Below, piece by piece: positions 45,703 through 55,900 of a DNA stretch of 64,000 bases. Positions within the stretch are counted from its first letter, which is position 1. Each line of letters starts with the position of its first letter. Source of the DNA: Rhodococcus sp. NBC_00297 (lineage in GTDB: Bacteria; Actinomycetota; Actinomycetes; Mycobacteriales; Mycobacteriaceae); contig NZ_CP108041.1 of assembly GCF_036173065.1 (NCBI RefSeq), positions 2,979,001 to 3,043,000 on the forward strand, in the 5' to 3' direction. A program made the translations under genes and the position numbers. Below the pieces are notes generated by a model. That model did no database searches and had not been told where the DNA came from. It worked only from the letters and a program-made list of their open reading frames with translations.

Positions 45703-47111
45703 GCACCTACCACCAGCAGATCTCGGGATCGACCTACACCTTCGACGGTCTCGTCGAGGTCATGGCGAAGGCCACCCCGGCGCGATCGGGCGATCAACTC
45801 GCAGGCTGCGCGGCGGAGTCGGACGCCGAACGTGCCGCCGCCGCCTGGGTTCTGGCGGATCTCCCGCTGCAGACGTTCCTCGACGAGCAGGTGGTGCCGT
45901 ACGAGAGCGACGAGGTCACCCGCCTCATCATCGACAGCCATGACGCGCAGGCATTCGACGCTGTCTCGCATCTGACGGTGGGCGGTCTGCGGGACTGGTT
46001 GCTCACGGTCGCAGCGGAACCCGACAGCGCCCGGACACTGCGGGAGGTCGCGCCGGGGCTCACCCCGGAGATGGTGGCCGCGACGAGCAAGATCATGCGC
46101 AACCAGGATCTCATCGCGGTGGCGCGGGCGGCGACGGTGATCTCGGCGTTCCGCACCACCATCGGTCTGCCCGGAACGATGGCAACCCGGCTGCAGCCCA
46201 ATCATCCGACGGACGACCCGCACGGTATCGCCGCGGCGACGCTCGACGGTCTGCTGATGGGCTCGGGCGACGCCGTCATCGGCATCAACCCGGCCACCGA
46301 TTCACCCGCCGCGACAGCGGATCTGCTGTACCTGCTGGACGAGATCCGGCAGCGTTTCGAGATCCCGGTGCAGTCGTGCGTGCTGTCCCACGTCACCACC
46401 ACCGTGGATCTCATCGGCAAGGGTGTCCCGGTGGATCTCGTGTTCCAGTCCATCGCCGGAACGGAGGGGGCGAACTCCAGTTTCGGGGTGACGGTGCCGA
46501 TGCTCCTCGAGGCGAACGAGGCGGGAAAGTCGTTGCACCGCGGCACCGTCGGGAACAACGTCATGTACCTGGAGACGGGCCAGGGTTCGGCGCTGTCCGC
46601 GAACTCGCACGTCGGTACCGGGGGCAAGCCGGTCGATCAGCAGACGCTCGAGACCCGCGCGTACGGGTTGGCGCGGGCGCTCGATCCGCTGTTGGTTAAC
46701 ACCGTCGTGGGCTTCATCGGACCCGAGTACCTCTACGACGGCAAGCAGATCATCCGCGCCGGCCTCGAGGACCACTTCTGCGGCAAGATTCTCGGCCTGC
46801 CCATGGGTGTCGACGTCTGCTACACCAACCATGCCGAAGCGGACCAGGACGACATGGACACGTTGTTGACGCTGCTCGGTGCCGCGGGCGCTGCCTTCGT
46901 CATCGCCGTGCCGGGTGCCGACGACATCATGCTCGGCTACCAGAGCCTGTCCTTCCACGATGCCCTCTACGTCCGGCAGGTGTTGGGCCTCAAGCCCGCT
47001 CCCGAGTTCGAGGCGTGGATGCACCGGCTGGGGATGACCGACGACGCGGGGCGGGTCCTGCCCGTCGACGCCGCGTCGTCGCCGCTGCGAGCACTGACGA
47101 CGCCGGCATGA
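45699..47111 (+). CDS. eutB: Ethanolamine ammonia-lyase large subunit
   Basis: 470 residues. With EutC and adenosylcobalamin it splits ethanolamine into acetaldehyde and ammonia. Seen are GTMATRLQPNHPTDDPHGIAA, DAVIGINPATDSP, QSIAGTEGANSSFGVT and YLETGQGSALSANSHVG, covering the substrate-binding barrel. GTG 45699 overlaps the permease stop. No eutA reactivase or microcompartment shell genes are in the window, consistent with the cytosolic actinobacterial form. Confidence 0.97.
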   Translation: MSTYHQQISGSTYTFDGLVEVMAKATPARSGDQLAGCAAESDAERAAAAWVLADLPLQTFLDEQVVPYESDEVTRLIIDSHDAQAFDAVSHLTVGGLRDWLLTVAAEPDSARTLREVAPGLTPEMVAATSKIMRNQDLIAVARAATVISAFRTTIGLPGTMATRLQPNHPTDDPHGIAAATLDGLLMGSGDAVIGINPATDSPAATADLLYLLDEIRQRFEIPVQSCVLSHVTTTVDLIGKGVPVDLVFQSIAGTEGANSSFGVTVPMLLEANEAGKSLHRGTVGNNVMYLETGQGSALSANSHVGTGGKPVDQQTLETRAYGLARALDPLLVNTVVGFIGPEYLYDGKQIIRAGLEDHFCGKILGLPMGVDVCYTNHAEADQDDMDTLLTLLGAAGAAFVIAVPGADDIMLGYQSLSFHDALYVRQVLGLKPAPEFEAWMHRLGMTDDAGRVLPVDAASSPLRALTTPA

Positions 47112-47833
47112 GCACACCGGACTTCTGGACCGACCTGCGCGTGACGACGCAGGCGCGCATCGGGCTCGGCCGGGCGGGGGACGCCCTTCCGACGACGCGG
47201 GTGCTCGAGTTCCGGGCCGCCCACGCCGCGGCGCGGGACGCTGTCCACATGCCGCTCGACACCGACAGCTTCGCTCGGGAGATCGCGACTGTCGGACTCG
47301 GGGATCCGGTGGTCGTGTCCAGCAAGGCGTCCACCCGCAGCGAGTATCTGCGTCGTCCCGATCTGGGACGGCAACCCGACGACCTGTCCGGTGTCGACAC
47401 GGTCGACGCGGACATCGGAATCGTGTTGTGCGACGGGCTCTCCCCGCGCGCACTGATGGATCACGGCGCAGGATTGCTCGCTGCGCTGAAGGAGTCGCTG
47501 GGTACGTTCACGATCGCGCCTCCGGTGATCGCGACCCAGGCCAGGGTGGCGCTGGGTGACCACGTGGGCGCTGCGCTCGGGGTGTCCACGCTGATCGTCG
47601 TCATCGGCGAGCGTCCCGGCCTGTCGGTGGCGGACAGCCTCGGCATCTACCTGACGCACGGTCCGAAGCCGGGCCGCAACGACTCCGAGCGCAACTGCAT
47701 CTCGAACATTCACCCGCCCGGCGGCATGCACTACGACCATGCGGCGCGGGTGACGGCATCGTTGGTCGCGGGTGCGCGCACGCTCGGGCGGTCCGGCGTC
47801 GATCTCAAGGACTCCTCTCGCGAACTGACCTGA
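47108..47833 (+). CDS. eutC: Ethanolamine ammonia-lyase small subunit
   Basis: 241 residues. TQARIGLGRAGDALPTTRVLEFRAAHAAARDAVH, IGIVLCDGLSPRALMDHG and GPKPGRNDSERNCISNIHPPGG are the EutC segments that hold cobalamin together with EutB. It starts in an ATGA overlap with eutB, ensuring stoichiometric synthesis. Confidence 0.97.
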   Translation: MSTPDFWTDLRVTTQARIGLGRAGDALPTTRVLEFRAAHAAARDAVHMPLDTDSFAREIATVGLGDPVVVSSKASTRSEYLRRPDLGRQPDDLSGVDTVDADIGIVLCDGLSPRALMDHGAGLLAALKESLGTFTIAPPVIATQARVALGDHVGAALGVSTLIVVIGERPGLSVADSLGIYLTHGPKPGRNDSERNCISNIHPPGGMHYDHAARVTASLVAGARTLGRSGVDLKDSSRELT

Positions 47834-47859
47834 CCCGCGCACCGTTAGGGTCTGACATC

Positions 47860-49365
47860 GTGCTGCTGCAACGTGTGCGCGTCGATCCCGCGCGGGACGA
47901 CCTCTCGGACGTCCGCATCGTCGACGACCTGGTGAGCGAGATCTCGGCACCCGGGGAGCGCCTGACTCCCGCCTCCGCCGAGACCGTCGTCGACGGGCGC
48001 GGGGGAGTGGTGCTGCCCGGGTTCGTCGACGGGCACCTGCACATGGCGCAGTGGGCACTCGCGCGCCGCCGACTGGACGTCGGCGCGGCCACCAGTGCAC
48101 GGCACCTCGTCGACCTGCTGGTGGCGTCGGGCCTCACCGGCGACGTTCGTGCACAGGGCTTCCGGGGTGCCCTCTGGCCGGACGCACCGCACAAGGACAT
48201 GCTCGAGGCCGCGCTGCCGGGTGTGTCCGTCGCGGTGACGAGCATGGATCTGCACACCGTCTGGCTCTCCCCGGCGTTGCTGCGCGAGCTCGCGGTCGAT
48301 CACCCCACCGGTGTCTTCCGCGATCACGACGCCATCGCGATCGCGAGTGCCGTCGACGCGCGTGTCGGTACGGGCGTGCTCGACGAGTACGTGTGCGAGG
48401 CGACCGAGGATCTCGCCGCGCGGGGCGTGACCGAGGTCCTCGACTTCGAGTTCGACGACAACCTCACCGCGTGGACGCGGCGCTTCGCCTCCGGTCGTCC
48501 GGCGGTGCGGGTGAGCGCGTCGACGTGGCCGACGTGGCTCGACGAGACTCTGGCGGCCGGACACCGGACCGGCGACGTCGCCGCGGACACGGGCCGCATG
48601 CTCCGCATGGGGCCGCTGAAGATCATGGCCGACGGGTCGCTCAACACGCGGACGGCCTGCTGCCACGACCCCTATCCCGACGCGGGGCACGCGGCGCCGG
48701 CGACGCACGACGCCGAGGCACACGGGCTGCTGCTCGTCGACCATCCGGAGCTGGTGCGATTGATCTCGCGCGCGGCGGGCGGTGGGATCGCCGCCGCGGT
48801 GCACGCCATCGGTGACCGCGCCAACACCGTCGTGCTCGACGCCTTCGAGACCGTGCGCGCGCTCATGGACTCGGGTGCTCTCCCCGTCGTCGGTGGACGC
48901 GTCGAGCACGCGCAGCAGGTCCGCCCGGAAGACCTGGACCGGTTCGCGGCGCTGGGCGTCGTCGCCTCTGTCCAGCCTCAGCACGCGGTGACCGACCGCG
49001 ACGTCGCCGACGTGCTGTGGTCCGGCCGACGATCGATCGCGTACGGCTACCACTCGCTGCACCGCCACGGCGCGCTGCTGCAGTTCGGGTCCGACGCTCC
49101 CGTCTCCCCGCCCGATCCGCGGTCGGCCGTCGCCGACGCCGTGTTCCGCACCGACGACGAGCGACCGTCCTGGCATCCGGGCGAGGCGGTGCCGATGGAC
49201 GTCGCACTGCGGGCGGCATCGGGTGGGCGCGCAGGTGTCGACGTCGGATCCGCCGCCGATCTCGTCGTGCTCGCCGAGTCCCCGTACGTCCTGTCGAACG
49301 CCGACCTGCGGTCCGTTCCGGTGATCGCCACGATCAGCGGTGGGCGCGCGACCCACGTGTCCTGA
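47860..49365 (+). CDS. Amidohydrolase family protein (YtcJ-like)
   Basis: 501 residues from GTG. Metal-site segments are GFVDGHLHMAQ near residue 54, the central KIMADGSLNTRTA, AAVHAIGDRAN, VEHAQQVRPEDLDR and LLQFGSDAPVSPPDPR. This is the Amidohydro_3/YtcJ group, which hydrolyses C-N bonds of undetermined substrates. It follows eutC by 26 bp and may be in the same transcript; a link to ethanolamine derivatives (N-acyl or carbamoyl) is only a guess. Confidence 0.85.
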   Translation: MLLQRVRVDPARDDLSDVRIVDDLVSEISAPGERLTPASAETVVDGRGGVVLPGFVDGHLHMAQWALARRRLDVGAATSARHLVDLLVASGLTGDVRAQGFRGALWPDAPHKDMLEAALPGVSVAVTSMDLHTVWLSPALLRELAVDHPTGVFRDHDAIAIASAVDARVGTGVLDEYVCEATEDLAARGVTEVLDFEFDDNLTAWTRRFASGRPAVRVSASTWPTWLDETLAAGHRTGDVAADTGRMLRMGPLKIMADGSLNTRTACCHDPYPDAGHAAPATHDAEAHGLLLVDHPELVRLISRAAGGGIAAAVHAIGDRANTVVLDAFETVRALMDSGALPVVGGRVEHAQQVRPEDLDRFAALGVVASVQPQHAVTDRDVADVLWSGRRSIAYGYHSLHRHGALLQFGSDAPVSPPDPRSAVADAVFRTDDERPSWHPGEAVPMDVALRAASGGRAGVDVGSAADLVVLAESPYVLSNADLRSVPVIATISGGRATHVS

Positions 49366-49990
49366 GCCTTCGCCACCGTGTCGGAGACACACGCGGTGGC
49401 CGAGCAACCCGACCAGTGTCGCTACCCGGCGGTAGTGTCGATGTGTGACAACAGTCTCGCGGTGTGGGTGCATGTTCCACGCCCGGTCGACGCCGCCGGG
49501 AGCGTCGCGGGCCGCATTCGGCGCGTCGGTGGGCCACGGGCGGCGCCTGTTCGGTGGAAAGTCCGACAATCCCTCCGGAAACGGGATCGTCGACCGTTTT
49601 CGTGCCATTCCTCGTGACGGGGGTGGGGACCGTGTTCCGAGGGCGTCGTCCCTGCTCACACACCCTTTTCTCGCGTTGCGCGGCGAGCGCGTTGGGTCGT
49701 ACCCGACGTGGTCGACTAGCATGGAGGGCTGCTTGCCAACGAAAGGACTGTCATCGACCACGTCGATTCATCGTCACTGATCAGCGACGTAACGAGTGGC
49801 GCCCGCATTCCGGTAAGGAATGAGGTGGAAGTGGAGCACGACGCCCACGGGCGAATCGACGGGCACAGCGCCGGGTACGGATCGCGAATCGGGGGAATCG
49901 CTGTCCTGCCACCGTTCACGACGGTGGGCTCGGTCGGCCGGGGCGCGGTGCGCGAGCACGGTGTCGCGAGAGATCACGGGGAGTAGACGA
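49366..49990. promoter_or_regulatory. 625-bp intergenic region with candidate NRPS promoter
   Basis: No convincing gene. Short open frames here lack family motifs and are arginine-rich like non-coding frames. A possible promoter is TTGGGT (49692-49697) and TAGCAT (49717-49722), spaced 19 bp, about 270 bp upstream of the NRPS start. I looked for an IdeR/DtxR iron box (TTAGGTTAGGCTAACCTAA type) and did not find one. Confidence 0.45.
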
Positions 49991-52900
49991 GTGGATGACG
50001 GTGCACGGTTCGACGGCGGACCGGCTGACGACGACCGCTCCGACGAGACGGTGACGAGCGAGACGCAGGTGAGCTCGGCGGGAGTGCTGCCCGAGGGCGC
50101 GTTCCCGCTGTCGGGAGCACAGCGCGGCATCTGGTTCGCGCAGCAGTTGGCCGGGGACGTGCCGATCGCGATCGCGCACTACGTCGAGCTGAACGGAAGC
50201 CTCGACCTCGACCGTCTCGAGTACGCGCTGGACCGGGCGGGCCGCGAGTTCGGATCGGGCTATCTGCGTCTGGCCGAGGTGGACGGCGAGCCGTTCCAGT
50301 ACGTGGACCTCAGCATGCGTGATCACATCTCCTACTTCGACCTGCGCTCCGAGTCCGACCCGGAAGCCGCGGCGATGGACTGGATGACGCGCGAGTACAG
50401 CACGCCGGTGGACATGCTCGTCGACCGCCTCGTGGTGTCCCACGTGCTGCAGTTGAGCGACGAGCGGTGGTTCTGGTACTCCCGAATCCATCACGTCGCG
50501 CTCGACGGTTTCGGCGCGATGACGATGATCCAGCGCACCGCTGCGCTGTACACGGCAGCGGTGGAGGGCAGGGAGCCCGAACCCTCCAAGGCCGTCGATC
50601 TGAACGATCTCTATGTCGACGACGCCAAGTACCGCTCGTCGGACCGCTTCGAGAAGGACGCCGCGTACTGGGCGGAGAGAGTGCGCAGCCTCCCGGATCC
50701 GCCGTCCCTCTCGGCCGTCACCGCTCCGCCGACGTCGCCCGCGCTCATCGCCGGTGGCTTCGTCTCCACCGACCTCGCCGAGCGCCTCGACCGGCGGGTC
50801 ACCGAACTCGGCACCGCGTCGGCACCGTTCGTGGTCGCCGCCTTCGCCGCGTTCGTCTCCCGCATGACGGGGGCCGAGGACACGGTCCTGAGCCTGCCGG
50901 TCTCGGCGCGCACGACGGCGGCCATGCGTCGCTCGGGCGGCATGGTCTCCAACGTCGTCCCGCTGCGTCTCGCACTCCCGCCGAGCTGCACGGTCGCCGA
51001 GTCCGCGTCCCGCGCCCAGCTCGAACTCACCGGCGCCCTGCGCCGGCAGCGCTACCGCCACGAGGACATTCGTCGCGACAGCGGCGAGTCGGCGACCCAA
51101 CGCGGACTGTTCGGCCCGTCGATCAACATCATGCTGTTCCACGACGAGCTGCGGCTCGGCGACCTCAACGGCTCGTACAACGTCCTGACCACGGGTCCGG
51201 TCGAGGACCTGGCGCTGAACATCTATCCCGGTGCGGACAGCCGCGAACTGCGGATCGACTTCGAGGCGAACCCGCTGCGGTACACGCAGGACCAGCTGAA
51301 CGCGCATCGTGCCCGCTTCGTGCGCTTCCTCGATGCGCTGATCGATGCCGAGCCCGACGCACCGCTCGGGTCGCTCGAGGTGCTGACCGACGACGAGCGG
51401 CGGCGTTTCGTCCCCGCACTGGGCGGCGAGAGCTTCCCGCAGGTCACTTTCGGCGACATCATCGCCCGCGCCGTCGACGCCGCGCCGGACACGGTGGCCG
51501 TCACGTGCGGGTCGGAATCGGTCACGTACGCAGAGCTCGACGCGCGCTCCAACCGCCTGGCCCGGCTGCTGATCTCGCGGGGCGTCGGACCGGAGAGCGT
51601 CGTCGCGGTCGCACTCGGTCGATCGGTCGAGATGATCCACGCGACGTGGTCGATCGTGGCGTCGGGCGGCGCCTTCCTGCCCATCGACCCGGCGTATCCG
51701 CTCGAGCGCATCGTGCACATGCTCGGGGACTCGGGCGCCCGGATCGGCGTGACCACCCGACGACACGTCGCGGACCTGCCGGACACGATCGACTGGCTCG
51801 TCGTCGACGACGACGAGCTGTGCGGCGACCTCGAGGTCTGCTCGCCCGCCCGCATCACCGACGCCGAGCGATCGGCTCCGGTCCGACCGTTCACCGCTGC
51901 GTGGATGATCTACACCTCGGGATCCACCGGCTTGCCGAAGGGCGTCACCGTCGGCCACGACGGACTGTCGAACATCATCGGCGAGATGACCGTCTCGTAC
52001 GGGGTGTCGACGAAGTCGGTCGTCCTCGGTGTCGCGTCGCCGAGTTTCGACGCGTCCATCTTCGAGCAGCTGATGGCGCTCTCGTCGGCGACGACTCTGG
52101 CTCTCGCTCCGTCGGGGGTGTTCGGCGGAGAGGAACTCGCGGACTACATCCGCGAGAAGAACGTCACGCACGTCGTCATCACGCCGGCCGCGTTGGGATC
52201 GTTGGACCCGGACGGTCTCGAGCAGATCGAGTCGATCATCAGCGCCGGTGAGGCTTTGCCGTCCGAGGTGGCGGCACGCTGGGCTCCGCGCACCGCGCTG
52301 CGGAACGCCTACGGCCCCACCGAGACCACGATGATCGGATCGATCTCCGATCCACTGGTGCCCGGTGCTCCCGTGACCATCGGGTCGCCCATCCGAGGAA
52401 CGCGACAGGTGGTGTTGGACAACAGGCTCCGGCCCGTTCCCGTGGGTGTCGTGGGTGAGCTGTATCTCGCCGGTGTGGACCTCGCCCGCGGGTACGCCAA
52501 TCGCTTCGCGCTCACCGCCACGCGCTTCGTGGCCGGACCGTGGGCCGAGCCGGGCGGGCGCATGTACCGCACCGGTGACCTGGTCCGGTGGACCGAGGAC
52601 GGCGACATCGTCTACGTCGGTCGCGCCGACTCGCAGGTGAAGATCCGCGGCTTCCGCATCGAACTGGGCGAGATCGACGCGGTGCTCGCCGAGCATCCCA
52701 GCGTCCGTACCGCCGTCACCGTGGCGCACCGGCAGTCGTCCGGGGCCACGGTGCTCGCGGCGTACGTCGTGCTGCGTCCGGACACGACGCTCGAGCACAC
52801 CGAACTGCTACGCCATGCGGCGCAGCATCTTCCGTCGCACATGATCCCTGCCGCCGTCGTGGTCCTGGACCGCCTGCCCGTCACCGTCAACGGCAAGATC

Positions 52901-55900
52901 GACCACCGGCGGCTGCCCGAGCCGGTGCTCGCGACGCGCGAGTTCCGCGCCCCGACCACCGTCGTCGAGGAGATCGTGGCATCCGTCTTCACGCAACTGA
53001 TGGGTGTCGACCGGGTCGGACTCGACGACGACTTCTTCGCTCTCGGCGGCAACTCGCTCATCGCGACGCGCGCCGTCTCCCGTCTGGGTGCCGCACTGGG
53101 GACACAGGTCTCGGTGCGCACGTTGTTCGAGGCACCCACCGTCGAGTCGCTCGCGTCCCGACTGCAGCAGGGTGGCCACGGCGAGACCCGCACGCCGCTG
53201 GTGCCCCGCGAGCGGACCGGGCAGGTGCCGCTGTCGCTCGCGCAGCGCCGCATGTGGTTCCTCAATCAGTTCGACCCGTCGTCGGTCGCCTACAACATCC
53301 CGTTGGCCCTGCGCCTCGAGGGTGATCTGGACATCGCCGCGCTGCAGGTCGCGATCATGGACGTCGTCGACCGCCACGAGGCGCTGCGGACTTCCTACCC
53401 GGACACCGAGAACGGACCGGTCCAGGTCGTCCACGATCCCGAGGCCGTGGTGCCGGACCTGACACCCGTGCCGGTCGACGCGGAGGATCTGCACGGCGTG
53501 CTGATCTCCTTCGCGATGACCACCTTCCAGGTCACGGAGCACGTCCCGCTGGTCGGTCGCCTGTTCCAGATCAGCGAGACCGACCACGTGCTGGCCATCG
53601 TGGTGCATCACATCTCCGCCGACGGTGCATCCCTGACACCCCTCGCGCGCGACCTGATGGCGGCCTACAGCGCCCGCATCGCGTTCTACGCGCCCACGTG
53701 GACCCCACTGCCCGTGCAGTACGTCGACTACACGTTGTGGCAGCGGGAGGTGCTGGGGTCCGAGGACGATCCCACGTCGCTCATCGCGCAGCAGGAGCGC
53801 TACTGGGTCGAGACCCTGCGCGACGCACCGGATCTGCTGCCGCTCCCGATCGACCGGGCCCGTCCGTCCCGGTCGTCGCTCAGCGGCGGAGCGCACGCGT
53901 TCGAGATCGATGCCGAGCTCCACGCGAAGATGATCGACCTGGCCGGGCGCCACCGCACCACGCTCTTCATGGTGGTGCACGCGGCGCTGGCCGTGACGCT
54001 CGCCAAGATCAGTTCTACCGACGACATCGTCATCGGTACCCCGGTCGCGGGACGCGGCGACGCGGCGATCGACGACCTCGTCGGCATGTTCGTGAACACC
54101 TTGGCGCTGCGCACCACCGTGGGCAGTCGCCAGCCGTTCGACGCGCTGCTGGACCACGTCCGCGAACGCGACCTGCAGGCGTTCGCCAACAGTGACGTGC
54201 CGTTCGAGCGTCTCGTGGAGGTGCTGTCCCCGGCGCGGTCGGAGTCGCGTCACCCGATCTTCCAGGTGATGCTGGCGTTCGAGAACATGGGTCACTCGAC
54301 GGTGGAACTCACCGGACTGCGCCTGTCCACGGTCGATCTCGACCTGCAGGTGGTCAAGTTCGATCTGCAGCTGACCATGACCGATCGCACCGACGACGCG
54401 GGCCGTCCCGCCGGTATGCCGGCCACCTTCTCGTACGCGTCGACACTGTTCGACGCCTCGACCATCGAGGCGATCACGCGCCGGTTCGTCCAGGTGCTGA
54501 CCACGATCGTCGACGATCCCACCGTGTCGGTCGCCGACATCGACGTGCTCGACGCCAGTGACCGCGTGGTCGCCGAGAGGTCGATCCAGCGCGTGTCCGA
54601 GGGCCGTCCCGTGGGTGACGACACCATCGTCTCGCGGGTGCTCGATCACGCGGCGAGCCACCCCGAGGCGAGTGCGGTGCGGTTCGGCGAGGTCTCGATC
54701 ACGTACGGGGAGTTGGACTCTCGTTCGCGCGCTGCTGCAGCGAGGCTGTACGCGATGGGGGTGCGGTCCGGCGATCGGGTCGCGGTGGTGTGCGACCGAT
54801 CGGTGGATCTGGTCGCCGTGCTGTTCTCCGTCATGCGGGCCGGCGCGACCTACGTGCCGATCGACCCGGAGTATCCCGGTGACCGTGTCGACTACGTCGT
54901 CGCCGACTCCGGTGCGCGCTTCGCCGTGGTCTCCGCTCGGCTCGAGGACCAGGTGCGCCGCGACGGCCTGACCGTCGTCGTGGACACCGATGTGGTTGCG
55001 CCGGAATCGGATTCGGAGGCGGGGTCCACCGCGCTGCTGCCCATGGCACGGCCGGACGACGTCGCGTACATCATCTACACCTCCGGATCCACCGGGAACC
55101 CGAAGGGTGTCGCGATCCCGCACACCAACGTGGTGACGTTGCTGACGAACACCGAGCAGTACTTCGGCTTCGGACCCGACGACGTCTGGACGATGTTCCA
55201 CTCCTACGCCTTCGACTTCTCGGTGTGGGAGTTGTGGGGCGCGCTCACCACGGGCGGCAGCGTCGTCGTGGTGGACCACTGGACCGCGCGCTCGCCGGGC
55301 GACTTCCTGGACATGCTCGCCGACCGGGGCGTGACGGTGCTCAACCAGACACCGTCGGCGTTCTACCAACTCGCCGAGGCCGAGCGCGATCGGGCGGGCA
55401 CCGAGCTGTCCCTGCGCCACGTCGTCTTCGGCGGTGAGGCGCTGGATCTGTCGCAGCTGCAGCGCTGGTACGCGCGGCACGCGGACGACAGTCCCCGCCT
55501 CGTGAACATGTACGGCATCACCGAGACGACGGTGCACGTCACCTACCAGGAGCTGACGGCGGCATTCGCGGCCGCGGCCCAGGGCAGTGTGATCGGCGTT
55601 CCCGTCCCTGGGCTCGGCGGCATCGTGCTCGACGACGCCCTGCGGCCCGTGCCCGTCGGAGTTCCCGGTGAGCTCTACGTCCTGGGTGATCAGTTGGCAC
55701 AGGGCTACGTCGGTCGCCCCGACCTGAACGCCACCCGGTTCGTGGCCAACCCGTACCTGGCCGGTCAGCGGATGTACCGATCCGGTGACGTCGTGCGGTG
55801 GAACCGCGACGGTGCACTGGAGTACCTCGCACGTGCGGACGCGCAGGTCCAGATCCGCGGTTTCCGCGTGGAACTGGGCGAGATCGAGACCGTGGTGGCG

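Noticed and set aside
49445..49823. Short ORFs between the amidohydrolase and NRPS1 (about 110-120 codons)
   Set aside because: Arg/Ser-rich, mutually overlapping and without recognisable domains; no MbtH-like sequence among them.
49820..49990. Upstream extension of NRPS1 to the ATG at 49820
   Set aside because: The extra 57 residues have no NRPS character, and GTG 49991 has an ideally spaced GGGGAG, so the extension was dropped.
49366..49990. Iron-regulator (IdeR/DtxR) box in front of the NRPS genes
   Set aside because: No sequence close to the 19-bp consensus palindrome was found on reading the region.
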